Source: Epiperipatus broadwayi (lineage: Eukaryota > Onychophora > Udeonychophora > Euonychophora > Peripatidae). From it: a stretch of 64,000 nt of DNA. The notes under the pieces are model-generated. The model was not told the DNA's origin. It saw nothing but the letters and a program-made list of their open reading frames with translations, and did no database searches. The position numbers and the translations under genes are program-made. This document shows, piece after piece, positions 25,262 through 37,279 of this stretch (the first letter of the stretch is position 1; each line of letters begins with the position of its first letter). The stretch spans positions 2,660,714-2,724,713 of the forward strand of contig JAQFVV010012506.1 of the NCBI GenBank assembly GCA_028023455.1, written 5' to 3'.

Positions 25262-25450
25262 ATAACTATAACAACAGGTGAAAATTTTTACAAACGTATT
25301 TAAATAATAATTGAACCGCCCTCTAGCTGCAAAGTTCGATAGCATTTTACAATAAGAGAGTGTAAAATGCTATCGAATTTTGCAGCTAGAGGGCAGTTCA
25401 ATTATTATTTAAATACGTTTGTAAAAATTTTCACGTGTTGTTATAGTTAT
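25262..25450. mobile_element. near-perfect palindromic MITE (189 bp)
   Basis: Two arms of about 90 bp face each other around a short centre (ATAAGAGAG). ATAACTATAACAACAGGTGA at the left pairs with the reverse complement of TCACGTGTTGTTATAGTTAT at the right. The centre-proximal part TGTAAAATGCTATCGAA pairs almost perfectly. No reading frame is present. The few mismatches suggest a young insertion or gene-converted arms. Confidence 0.8.
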
Positions 25451-25896
25451 ATATATAATTGCCAACATGGTTGTTAATAAATATTCCATTACCATAATTA
25501 TAACTAATAATCTATGAAGCACATACGATATGCAAGTTGCAGAAGCTATACGCCTGAAAAATAGTAATCACTCAGTTATGGCTGAGCGCTTTTGATGTTC
25601 CATGCCTCATAATCATAGTCATATTGAAACTGCGGCATTGTATGATGATAATATAAAAAAATGGATATGCACCTTATTACCTCTATCTAGTTTTTATTAG
25701 TTTGTACATTAAAACTATAACAAGTGATAAAATTTTCAATTCAGAAAAGTTTTAGATAATAATATATATAGATTAGATAGAAGCTTTGCTATTAATATAT
25801 ATAATATAAAAGACATTATAACCAAATATATGAAAAATAAAAATTAAATCATATTTTCTGTTAGCGTCATATATGTTTACCATTGCTAGCAGGAAA

Positions 25897-26121
25897 GGAA
25901 TTATGGGGAAGAGCAAAGGAGGATGGGAGTGTTAAATTTATCAAATAATATTATATTTGTATGAAACCATGATAAGATTTAAGTTGTGTAAAAACAATGA
26001 AAAAAAGGAGAGGAATTATGGGGAAGAGCAAAGGAGGATGGGAGTGTTAAATTTATCAAATAATATTATATTTGTATGAAACCATGATAAGATTTAAGTT
26101 GTGTAAAAACAATGAAAAAAA
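25897..26121. repeat. 115-bp tandem duplication
   Basis: GGAATTATGGGGAAGAGCAA begins both units, at 25897 and 26012, and the units are nearly identical through AACAATGAAAAAAA. The high identity indicates a recent local duplication. Confidence 0.9.
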
Positions 26122-27464
26122 CCGATCTGAAATTTTAATTTTTATAAATAATAGTTATTACATCAAATGAAGTTAAAAATATAGTCAAGAAAATAAGTAT
26201 TAGAGATTATTTAGTGAGATTTATTATTTTAAGGAAAAATTATAAGTTTAAACCTTAATTAATTATTATACATGATGTTATGATTTAATTAAATATAACA
26301 TATTTAATAATAATGATAAATGGATATTCATTAAATGGATTGTAAAATATTGTAAAGTATGTCTATATCCAAAATAAGATTTAATGATAAAACAATGTAT
26401 GGATTGAAAAACTTATTATAGTATAACACCTCATTGACCCATACTGAAACCTGAATCATGTAACCATTATTCATTTTCATTTTAACAATAAATACATTGA
26501 TGCTGTTTTGTCCAAACCTGATGTGAAAGTTATACCATCTAGATAATAATAAATAGATATTTCAAGATAATATCAGATAGCAATCTGATTTTTTTTCAAG
26601 ATTCATTTGCTTTAAACTCAAACTTCAAATTGGAGGCATAGCTGGCTATTATAGACTTGCAACTATTACAAAAAATGTTTAATTTTTAAAAAAATTATTA
26701 ATGTAATTTTTCTATCTGAAAATATCTCAACTATTTCACAATTTTCCAAGTAATACTACTAGTTTTATTTTTAAAGAAAAACAAATAATAATTAATTTAC
26801 AAATTATTAGAAATCTATATCATTCTTCTGTGAAGTCTCCCAGTCTCAGAACCATAGAAAGAATAATCTTATTAAACAAAAGCCATCTATCATATAATAA
26901 AAGATCTTTCATACAAATACTAATATAAAATTAAATAAATGTTAGAATGTTTTAAATGATCAAATATAATTTTTTAAAAAATAATTATCTGCTTTCCATT
27001 TTGATAATCTTATAAAGTGTTTTATTTGAAGATCACATTTAAAACAAAGAAAATTTGCACATAATAGTGACTTTCAAATGAGGAGTATTTGACTATATCT
27101 ACAATTTCTCTTAAGACAACCATAAGTTTATGAAGGCATTCTTATATCAAACAATGGATTCATTTTTGAAAATTTTTAAACTTTTTTTTTGAGTTATAGT
27201 GCAAATCTTTCTCTAAAATTTTATATTTGTTTCCATAGCTGTAATATGTATACTTTTCCACACATGATTGTTTCTCATTATGTAAAATCTTTATATTAAA
27301 TTCTATTCTTTTTTCTTCATGATACATTGGTTCATCATACTATCTGAGAATGTGTACAATTGCTAAACTGATAATCTGTGACAATAGAAAAAAAAAATTC
27401 AGTTAATGAAGCTGTGAAAATGTAATATAGTTCTAGCAAAATATTTTTTCCATTTTCTTTCTCC
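26122..27464. other. AT-rich intronic DNA
   Basis: No gene or defined repeat is seen. Confidence 0.4.
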
Positions 27465-27477
27465 AATTCTTGTAAAT

Positions 27478-28285
27478 CATCATCATTGTCAACTATTATC
27501 AATCTACTGCAGGATAAAGATCTCTCCAAGTTCAATCCATCTTCTCTGATCTCTAGCCTTTCTTCTCCACAGCACTTTTGCACATTTCCTTATTTTATCC
27601 ATCCATCTCACACGTGGTCTCTTTCTGATTCTTTTACAATTTCTTGGAATCCAGTTTAAGATTTCAACTCTCTATCTATTGTTGTCTCTTCTAGTAATAT
27701 GTCCATCCAAACTACACTTTAATCTTTTAATTCTTTCAATGATGTCAGTTATATCTGTTTGTTCTCCTATCCATGTATTTCACTTTCGATCCCATTTTGC
27801 TCCTCCTAACATGCATCTCTCCATACTTCTTTGAGTTATCTGAAGTCTTTATATGGCTGTTCTGTTAAGTGTCTAAGTCTCAGATCCATTAGTAAGACCT
27901 GGTAAAACACATTCATTAAAAACCTTTCTGTTCAAACACATCGGCATACTTTCTTTTGACATTAAATTATTTCTACAAAAGCTCTCCAACTAAGTTTAAT
28001 TATATAATTAATTTCTTCCATTATGTTTCCATCTGTAGAAAAAAAATTCCCTTAATTTCCTCTTAGAGGTCTAAAAGGAAACAAGCAGGGCAAATTCCTA
28101 ATGTCCTCTCATAGTTTTTGTCATTGCAGCTGTTATTACTATGTGATCATTTATATAGTATATGGACATGGATATGCAGCTCACCAACATACATTAGCCA
28201 GCATGGTAAGTATATTGGCTTTTTATATCTGAATTTAAAATCAAGAAACACTATGGTCTTTCTTCTCAGTTGCCTGATACCTCTT
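27478..28285 (-). mobile_element. 5'-truncated, 5'-inverted RTE copy
   Basis: From about 28035 down to 27478 the minus strand encodes the decayed RTE C-terminal region (TDGNIM..., RSMERC-like, WIPRN-like, ...RRWIELGE) and ends in GATGATGAT. From about 28036 to 28285 the + strand carries sequence matching the probable RTE 5' UTR at 8895-9080, so the 5' part is inverted. AATTCTTGTAAAT (27465-27477) and AATTCTGGTAAAT (28286-28298) form a likely 13-bp target duplication with one mismatch. This is the arrangement expected from twin priming. Confidence 0.7.
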
Positions 28286-28298
28286 AATTCTGGTAAAT

Positions 28299-31200
28299 AA
28301 AAGTAATTATTTCCATAAAAAGTAATGTAATACAAATTACCTTTAGTTTGCATAAATGATATATATTATTTGTTTCCTTGATTTATTTCCGTTTTCAATA
28401 GAACTTAATTAAAATATTTGAATTACTTTTTTAAAACGAGAAAAAGTCAGTTATCTTATACAGAATTATTATTTTTTCTTTATCTAATTTTATTGAATTA
28501 CATTTTTATTATTCAGACAAGAAAGCAAAATTTATGCAAAGTATTAGTCTGCAGATAAAATAATTTGATATTATTATCTTTACTACTGTTATTTTCTTAA
28601 TGAAGTTTTATTACTTATTTATTACGATTTTTATTATTTTATATATCAACTATAAAATAATACATAGTCAAAAATATAACTATTAGCGTTATTAAAATAT
28701 GTATTTTGTGTAGAATGTTGCAATTTTCTTGACGGTAGTGCTAACTTATTAATGATCTAAATAGTTGATTGTTATGTAGCTGTAAATACTAGAAAAAATT
28801 ATATGAAACTAGCCTCATGTAGCACTCTATTGTCTAATTTCTTTAATCTGTCTTCTGACAATTTTTAAAGGTTAGCATTAAAGTTAGTAAAATACTTATT
28901 TCTTTATATTTTGTAAAGTTAGTAAAAATATTAATTTCTTGATTTTAATGTAAAATATTTTTAAATGCATATTTTTAGAAAAAAATACACAATTGAATTC
29001 AATTATCTCAATCAAAAATGTAATGTAATTAGGTATGACGATTAAGCTAGCTTTTAAATAAATAACCATATAGGTGGCAGAATATAATGGTTATTGAATT
29101 TAAGATCTCCTTTCATAACATGCCTTTATATAGTTAGGTATTCCATTTGTGTCTTTCATTCTATGTGTAGTATTCAGATAATTCTTTACATATATAAATA
29201 ATGTTTAATGAATATATATATATATTAATAAATATACACGATTTCATACATACATACATACATACATGCTTATATATATCTTGCATACTTTTTAATTTTT
29301 ATTTATTTATTATTTTCCAATAGAATGGAATCCGTTTTTTTCTTTAATATATTTTTCACATTTCAACTAATTATTGATTTTTTTTCTCTATATTTTATCG
29401 TTACAATTATTATTAAAGCAGATGGTTTTTAAAATTGATTTATAAGAAATCCATGTGAAAGATGTGGCTACTGTTAGCTTTGATTCTTGTCTTTTATTTT
29501 AAAAATGGATTTTGTTGCTTGCATATATTTTATCTGTATCTTCATTTACTTTCATAATTATTCGTATGCATATATTTATTAATTTATTAAGTAAATGTTT
29601 TTTTCTCTTTTAAGATAGCTATTTACGATTATTTATAGAGTAATAAGTTGAAATTCCAAGCAAGAAGTAATATGTTTATTTTTTGCTTCATTAATATGCT
29701 CTTCAATTTCAATATATACATTAGGCTGTTTGTCAATGCATCTGTATAATTTTAAGATATTGAATTTTTTTCCGAGATGGATATGAATATCATCTATATG
29801 TGATTCTGTATTTAATGCTAATATACCAATAATATTTACTATGATCAAACTTTGGTGATTTTATTATTGGCCTGAGAAAGGAACTTTATACCACATCTCT
29901 GTACAACCGTAATATTATAACACCTTTGTAGTTGAAAAGTTTTCTGATTGAACATATGCTAATGATCTTAATCTAGGCATATGTTGAAACTATTTTGAGA
30001 AATCAAACAATCTAAGTAATTTTCTAAGGAGATCTTCTAAGCAGATCAAAGATTTAATAGTTTCATTTAATTAGATTGAATGGTGGTTATTTTTTCTTAC
30101 ATTATATGTAGAGAAAAAGATTGGAAGAAAGTCCCCTAATAAATATGAAATTGATTATTTATAAATTCATATTACTCAACACAAACATATGCTTAAATTC
30201 ATATAATTATCTCCTTATTATTAATGTTCATTTCCAGAATTCTGGATGATTTGAAAGAAATAAAGTGGCAGAAGATATTAAATTATATTAATTAAGCAAG
30301 CATTTATACTTTGCAAATAATGCCTCAATTTAATCATATTTAAATGTATGCATATATATTAAAAAAAACTTATGCTTACAATACTATATAATTTTACTAA
30401 TTATATAATGTTTTACTAATTATTTATATCATGTATTTAAATCTTTATTTTTGTAGAAGTTATTTACATATTTTTTCTCCTGTAAGTTATTACCATCATT
30501 ATAATTTGTTGCTGATGTTATTGTTTTTTTTTTTTTTTTGATTTATTAATGATAAAATTATAAAGACTAACATGAATTTATCTTTTATAATTTTCAAAGT
30601 TAGAGAAAACATATTTTGATAAAGTTTATCTGATTGAACCAATTTTACTTTTCCATTCAGAAAATTTATAGACATCATAATTTTGCTTCAAATAATTGGA
30701 GCATAGGTTTATATATATATATAAAATTCTTGATCTGTATTTTATATCTGGTATCAAATGTAATTACACCTATGTAAGTTTTGATATTTCCAAAGAAAAA
30801 AAATAGTCTGGTTATGGTTTTTAAATATTGACACCAAACTAAAATACAATATACATATTAGAATCTATATAGTAGCACAAATGCCTGCTACCTTCTGGGC
30901 TTGGATTTGAATCCAAGATAGGTACATGTACAAATTTCTCAGGTTAAAATAATAAGAGTCTTTTTTCACCCAGAATATGCTTGGGTGTTTAAAAGGCTTT
31001 ATGATTGAATGTTGATATGAACAAGATACTTCATTAAAATTAATATAGATAGCGTTCGGAGATTTCATCATCTGTTAAAAATTACATATTAATTAATGAA
31101 ATATTAACTTATAATATAAATATTTATTAGAAGCTATTCACAATGAATATAATCATTTTAAGAAAATGGTTGACAGTAATATGAGAAATAAAAATTTTAA

Positions 31201-31699
31201 TAGTAAGGTTTTGATTGCTAATGCAAACAGTGTATCAGTTGTAAATATCTTCACATACTTAACAGAAAGTTTTCAAGTTTCATATGGCCAATTTTTCTTT
31301 TGTAAAACCTTCAATATCTTGTCTATTCCTATTTTCCAGTATATTCTATTGTCAATAATATCTTTCCAATGAAATTAATTAATATTACATTTTTAGAGTG
31401 CCTTTAAGAGAATTTTTATAGTGTAATTCTCAACTTCCGAATAAAATATATTTTAAGAAGTCTTTCATTATTCATTAATTTTGTATGACAAATCTAATTA
31501 AAATTCTTTTTCCATTTATATGTTCAACACACTTACATTCAGTAAACTAAAAACATATGACAGAGTCATGATGGCTGTGTCTTTTACTTGCTTAAGTGGC
31601 TGAGAACCATCAGACATACAAAAGTTTGTATTTTCACATGTAAGTCAGCTCACCTCTATATTTTATGGACATGGCTAATTTCCTATCAAAAGAAGTATA
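28299..31699. other. AT-rich intronic DNA
   Basis: Apart from short microsatellites (AT-runs near 29212, CATA at 29245-29268) I see no gene or defined element. A B-box-like palindrome, TTGGATTTGAATCCAAG, near 30900 might mark an old SINE, but nothing else supports it. Confidence 0.4.
29245..29268. repeat. (CATA)n microsatellite
   Basis: CATACATACATACATACATAC is read directly. Confidence 0.9.
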
Positions 31700-32060
31700 T
31701 GAAATTTGGATTTTGCATTCAGTAATGATGTCATTCTTCACAATCAAAATAGAAATAGAAATCAAACTAAAAAACAAAATGGATCTATACATTTTACCAT
31801 TGTTGTCCCAATCATAATTTTCTAAAAAAGATTCATTAACAGTTTAAGTAGAATTCTTATTCAGTCTGTATTGATAATGTGTGGAATGCAACAAAATATA
31901 ACACAATCACAATACAGTTTGATATGAAAACAGCTTTTGGTTCAGTATCAATTAATATTCTCAAACAAACAATGAAAAAAACTATAATGCCTAAATCTAT
32001 TCTATAAATACTTACAAATTTACTAATAAACAGGGAAATACATATTACCTTAAATCAAGA
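31700..32060 (+). pseudogene. relic of an L1/Tx1-like reverse transcriptase
   Basis: Around 31890-32050 the + strand reads TITIQFDMKTAFGSVSINIL and then LTNLLINREIHITL. This parallels the motif A region of the LINE at 49644-52871 (IAVQLDVAAAFDSVQINIL, SNLLNNREIFLSL). Only the palm start is left, with stops and no flanking domains. It shows an older insertion from the same clade. Confidence 0.6.
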
Positions 32061-32374
32061 GTTCCCAAAGTGGTCAATATCAATCCTCTGGGGTCAATTT
32101 GAACTTTCTAGGGTTGATAAATTTAATAAAAAAAACTTGGGCATCGAAGATGGCAAAAATAGTTGTTATTACTACTTCTATTTGTTTCTTTAAAATATCT
32201 ATTATTCCAGTAGATACCTAATTAAGAAGTAAAATAATTTAAAAAACCCACTTTTTTGATAAAAACACATTACATACTAAAGTTGTAAATGAAAAGATAA
32301 AATGTTATTAAAAAATTCACACATAAGAATGCATGAAGATATATGTAGTCAAACATGTTTATGTATTGTTTTTC

Positions 32375-32580
32375 TGAAGGTTTGTGACGATGGTGTTCTA
32401 ACTGTATTTTTATATTGGACTATTTCTATCAATATGTATGTTGAATGTCTTTAGAAAAGTTTAATTTTAGTTAAATATTCCAAATGCATTCAACTGTTAG
32501 TAATATCACAGCAAACAGGTTAGTATATGCACTAACTGTTAGTAATATCACAGCAAACAGGTTAGTATATGCACAACATT
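32375..32580. repeat. foldback MITE relic with a 42-bp tandem repeat
   Basis: CTGAAGGTTTGTGACGATGG and TTTTTATATTGGACTATTTC match the outer arm of the MITE nested in hAT 1. The 42-bp unit AACTGTTAGTAATATCACAG... is repeated in tandem from 32492 and 32534. The right arm of the MITE is missing. Confidence 0.6.
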
Positions 32581-33726
32581 TCGAGAGGTATTTCCTGCAA
32601 CATTGATCCCTTTGAAGCTCTATGGATAGGGACTATAAGTCGGCAGATAGACCACTCTCCCCCATATGTAGCATTTCTTGTTAGATAGTTTATATGATGC
32701 TTTTCTCAAGAACTGGACGAGCCACCAGGCAGTGCTGCAGAACCACCAAGAATCCTATAATTGATAAATGTTTTTTTTAATATTCGCTAAAAATCGCTTA
32801 ATTTTTAGAAATGGTACCCCTCCCGCCGCACGAGACAAATCAGTCAAAATTGCTGAAATTGAAATGTAAAAAAAATAGCTAAAAATCACTTAATTTTAGA
32901 AATGGTAGACCCCCCCCCCCCGCTGCACGACAAATCGGTCAAAAGCGCTGAAATTGAAATGTATAATTGAAAAAAAAAAACTATAATAAAAGCCTACGAA
33001 ATTAAACAAAAACATACTAAATGTCAAAGCGATTTAAAAAAGAATCATCTTCAGTTATCTAACTAACAGATAATAATTCAAACCTCATAGTAACCTGTAA
33101 TAGCGTATTAGTTTATATCAAAAATTATTGCAAATAAAAAATCGCACATATATAAAATCAACAAAACAGAAATAAAATAATCAGAATAGAAAATTGAAAT
33201 TTAAAACAAAAGTTGATTATAACATCTGAGGCAAATAATGTTTATAAATCCCCCTCCCCTCCCGCACAAAGGGTTCAATGAAAAATAAGTAAAGTGCAAA
33301 TTATGAATGCTATTTTTAAAATCCTATGAAATAAATGAGAAAAAATATATAATAAAAGCCTATGACATTAAACAAAAACATACTAAATCTCAAAGCGATT
33401 TAAAAAATAAAAGTATTTATAAAATGTAAAAATAACAGCACGAAAAATTGCGGGAAATGTCTTAAAAAAGAATCAGTCTCAGTTATCTAACTAACAGATA
33501 TAATAATCTTTTATTAATAAAGGTTCTTTTTGAAAGTACATATTAAGTAATCAATGTTCCTATTAATCTATAATAGCATCATTAGAGTTTAAATTCAGTT
33601 AATATGTTACTCTATTACTAGTTTATATCAAAATTATTGCAAGTACTCGGATTAAGTCGCACATATATAAAAATCAACAAAATATACATAAAATAATCAG
33701 AATAGAAAATACAATTTGAAAGTAAT

Positions 33727-33822
33727 TTACCAATTTCCCTGGGGAGTGAGTTCATCTTGCAGCAGGTCGTTGAATTTTTTCATCCTTACAAAATGAAACT
33801 TGGGCATTGTAGATCGCTCCAT
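33727..33822 (-). other. 31-codon open frame in left arm of the foldback element
   Basis: ATG to stop on the minus strand, starting MERSTMPKFHFVRMKKF and ending in TPQGNW. The same frame is present in the right arm with one amino-acid difference (Q here, K there). GTAAAT overlapping the stop could be a splice donor, so this may be a captured first exon. Coding status is not shown. Confidence 0.25.
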
Positions 33823-34126
33823 TAGTGACAAAATATGGATATATATATTATATTTTTCCTGTCTATTGATCGCGTTTTCTTTCACTTAAAGTTTTTTATT
33901 TTTAAAATAACTTGCACACAATTTAGAAACTGAAAAAATAGCTAAACATTTTTGGTACTATATGTAGTATAAAAAAATTTCCAGAACTCGGGCCACATGA
34001 CTGATTGATGTTGCAAGTTTTATCGCGGGGAAATTGATCTCTACGTTTTTAAAATCAACAAGTGTATTTTTTTTTACAAAAGTACCCTATTTTTTTAAAA
34101 AATGGAAAATAATATTTTTTCTCGTT

Positions 34127-34395
34127 TTAAATTATAAATCAATAATATCAACAAATTAAAAATTCTTTTTTTTTTTCAAAAACTTTATTTTCTTGTATCA
34201 ATACTAAACATATATTTATAAGTTGTGAGTGGAGGGAGTTTGAAGATGGTAAATGTAACAATTTATATAATATAAAACTCCAATGTTTCAACTGTTTTTA
34301 TCTTCTTACAGTTATTTTTGGAGTTTTATATTATATAAATATGTTCAGTATTGATATAAGAAACGGAGGATTTTTAATTTGTTGATATTATTGGA
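34127..34395. repeat. small inverted repeat in the spacer of the foldback element
   Basis: AATAATATCAACAAATTAAA at the left is repeated inverted as TTTAATTTGTTGATATTATT at the right. TATAATATAAAACTCCAA and TTGGAGTTTTATATTATATA face each other between them. It looks like a further foldback nested between the large arms. Confidence 0.6.
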
Positions 34396-35129
34396 GAACA
34401 TATATATTTAAAAGAAAAAGTGATTGTACATTTGCAGTGTTATAATATATGATTATAAATGAAATAATTTATATATATGCATTTTCTCAAAATATTGATC
34501 CATCAAGCTTTCTGGGGTTTCTTGGGAGGGGCTTCCTCTGTTATTTTTTATTTGGCTTTGGGATGAAAGGAAGTAAAACGAAAACATTACTGTTCTATTT
34601 AGTTTGTGCTTTAATGAAGACAAAACTTAACCCTAATATGTAATACTTTTTATTTATTGTTTGAAAAAAATTTGAATGAAAACTGCTATACACATTCTAT
34701 TCCATAAGTTTTAAAGTTTATACAGCTTTTTATGGACACCCATGCGCACAACAAATTAGAATTAAAACAACTAATAAACAGACATTTAATCAAAAACTGA
34801 CACGCAAACAAATGAAGGCAAAAGATTAATGATTTCTTTAGGTTATGTGTTTATTTATAATAAATAAATAAAACAAACACAAATTCAAATTAAACTAAGA
34901 CCTTGTTATAAACACAAAAAAAAACTAAGACCTTGTTGCAAAACCAATCAGTCACGTGACCCGAGTTCTGGAAATTTCTTTATGCTACATATAGTACCAA
35001 AAATGTTTAGCTATTTTTTCAGTTTCTAAATTGTGCATAAGTTATTTTAAAAATAAAAACCTTTAAGTGAAAGAAAACGCCATCAATAGACGGGAAAAAT
35101 ATAATATATATATCCATATTTTGTCACTA

Positions 35130-35225
35130 ATGGAGCGATCTACAATGCCCAAGTTTCATTTTGTAAGGATGAAAAAATTCAACGACCTGCTGAAAGATGA
35201 ACTCACTCCCCAGGGAAATTGGTAA
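35130..35225 (+). other. 31-codon open frame in right arm of the foldback element
   Basis: This is the mirror copy of the frame at 33727-33822, with one K/Q difference. Because the arms are near-identical overall, its preservation is not by itself evidence of selection. Confidence 0.25.
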
Positions 35226-36928
35226 ATTACTTTCAAATTGTATTTTCTATTCTGATTATTTTATGTATATTTTGTTGATTTTATATATGTGCGACTTAAT
35301 CCGAGTACTTGCAATAATTTTGATGTAAACTAGTAATAGAGTAACATATTAACTGAATTTAAACTCTAATGACGCTATTATAGATTAATAGGAACATTGA
35401 TTACTTAATATGTACTTTCAAAAAGAACCTTTATTAATAAAAGATTATTATATCTGTTAGTTAGATAATTGAGACTGATTCTTTTTTAAGACATTTCCCG
35501 CAATTTTTCGTGCTGTTATTTTTACATTTTATAAATAATTTTTTTTTTTAAATCGCTTTGAGATTTAGTATGTTTTTGTTTAATGTCGTAGGCTTTTATT
35601 ATATTTTTTTCTTCTCATTTATTTCATAGGATTTTAAAAATAGCATTCATAATTTGCACTTTACTTATTTTTCATTGAACCCTTTGTGCGGGAGGGGAGG
35701 GGGATTTATAAACATTATTTGCCTCAGATGTTATAATCAACTTTTGTTTTAAATTTCAATGTTCAATTCTGATTATTTTATTTCTGTTTTGTTGATTTTA
35801 TATATGTGCGATTTTTTATTTGCAATAATTTTTGATATTAACTAATACGCTATTACAGGTTACTACGAGGTATGTTTTTGTTTAATTTCATAGGCTTTTA
35901 TTATAGTTTTTTTTTTCAATTTCACATTTCAATTTCAGCGCTTTTGACCGATTTGTCGTGTGGCCAGGGGGGGGGTCTACCATTTCTAAAATTAAGTGAT
36001 TTTTAGCTATTTTTTTTTTTTTACATTTCAATTTCAGCAATTTTGACCAATTTGTCTCGTGGAGTGGGGGTGGGTGTGTGTTACCATTTCTAAAATTAAG
36101 CGATTTTTAGCGAATATTAAAAAAAAATTTTATCAATTGGAGGCTTCTTGGTGGTTTTGCAGCGCCGCCTGGTGGCTCGTCCAGTTCTTGAGAAAAGCAC
36201 CATTTATATATATGATTCCTTTGCCAGACAGACGCACATTTCTGTACTGGATGAGGGTCATGTTCTTCAAATAATATCACACTGTCAGATGCACATTTCT
36301 GTCAGCATAATTTTATGCTAGCATCTTCATATTGCATTGGTTGCATCTATATATCTGGAATCAGGTGTTGGGTTGGCTGCAAACTTTTAGTCTGAGATTG
36401 AATGATTGTTTTGAAAAGTTTTTAACTGAGTAATCTATGTAGCCTATCTACATGCAATGTTCTTAAGCAAAAATATTATTAAAATGTCCATCTGTGCAAA
36501 TTTTCTAAATAATAATTTAAATTTAAAATTAATAATATCTAAATTTATTCCTCAAATTTATATATGTGCATTAATAAATGTTTTGTGCGTTAATTACTGG
36601 CAGTGGCTTATTTTTTTTTTTAAATATTAATATATTTTGAGAATATAAATCTTTATTAAAACTTCTAAGAATTTATATTATAAATTATCTCTGCTGCTCC
36701 ATGAGCTAGTAGCATGGGCTGATAGTTTTAATAAGATAAAGTTCGATCTTAACAGTACATATCTGCCTACTATATAATTTTTCCATGTTCCAATGGTGGC
36801 GCCCTTGTATGGCAGATACAAAAAGATAAACTAAGACTTCACTTTTCCCCAACTGTTATAATATATATATATATAGCATTTACAGTAGTAGTATTCTTCT
36901 ATCTTCTTCAAGTGCTGCTTTTCTGATC

Positions 36929-37095
36929 AGTGATGGTACTAACATGGGAATTGAACTTGGACCTTTAGATTCTTGGATATCAAATTTTAAGGTAATGCTT
37001 CATCAAAGAGGCAAGTTAGTTAGAGAATTACCTTAAAATTCAATATTCAAGAGTCTAAAGATCCAGGTTTGATTCCTATGCTAGTACTATCACAG
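36929..37095. repeat. two tRNA-like SINE fragments, facing each other
   Basis: The left arm (36929-36995, minus) and right arm (37027-37095, plus) are inverted copies, each with a B-box-like element (AAGTTCAATTCCC and AGGTTTGATTCC). The outer ends read GTACTAACATGGG and its diverged complement. They are separated by about 30 bases and would fold as a hairpin. This is a different SINE family from the one at 729. Confidence 0.5.
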
Positions 37096-37149
37096 TACAG
37101 GCTAGGATTTCCTAAAGAAAATATAAGAATAATTATATTTGAAACCTCA

Positions 37150-37275
37150 TGTATGTACTAACCTGTTTGCTATTACTCACAGTTGAATGTAATTGCAAAA
37201 TTTAACATTTTTCTAAAGAAATTCAGTATTTAATATTTGATGATAGAAAAAGTCTAACATATATATTCCAGTGAG
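37150..37275. repeat. foldback MITE relic (GTTGAATGTC family)
   Basis: ACTAACCTGTTTGCTATTAC, AGTTGAATGT, TTTCTAAAGAAATTCAGTAT and AAAAAGTCTAACAT match the interior and one arm of the MITE at 18011-18361. It is incomplete. Confidence 0.5.
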
Positions 37276-37279
37276 TAGT

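Larger units (their letters stand above)
32695..36202. mobile_element. 3.5-kb inverted-repeat (foldback) element
   Basis: Two arms of about 1.3 kb (32695-34018 and 34936-36202) are inverted copies of each other with very high identity around a spacer of about 0.9 kb. The outer tips read TGATGCTTTTCTCAAGAACT at the left, and TGGTGCTTTTCTCAAGAACT from the right. TTTATA flanks both ends (32689-32694 and 36203-36208). The duplication may be 6 to 8 bp because the context is AT-rich. Each arm contains internal duplications: two about 95-bp units near 32800-32970, and two copies of a roughly 300-400-bp module starting AATAAAAGCCTA. No transposase, integrase or polymerase is recognisable, so it is probably non-autonomous. 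Class unknown. Confidence 0.8.

Noticed and set aside
25897-26121. CRISPR-like repeat array
   Set aside because: Only two long adjacent units, no spacers, and a eukaryotic context. The same holds for the 42-bp repeats at 32492 and the duplication at 39881.
32054-32130. hAT-like tip at GAGTTCCCAAAGTGGTCAAT
   Set aside because: The start resembles a hAT terminal sequence, but I found no matching inverted end or 8-bp duplication downstream.
36059-36274. 71-residue + strand frame
   Set aside because: It spans the right tip of the foldback element into flanking DNA, so it cannot be a conserved protein.
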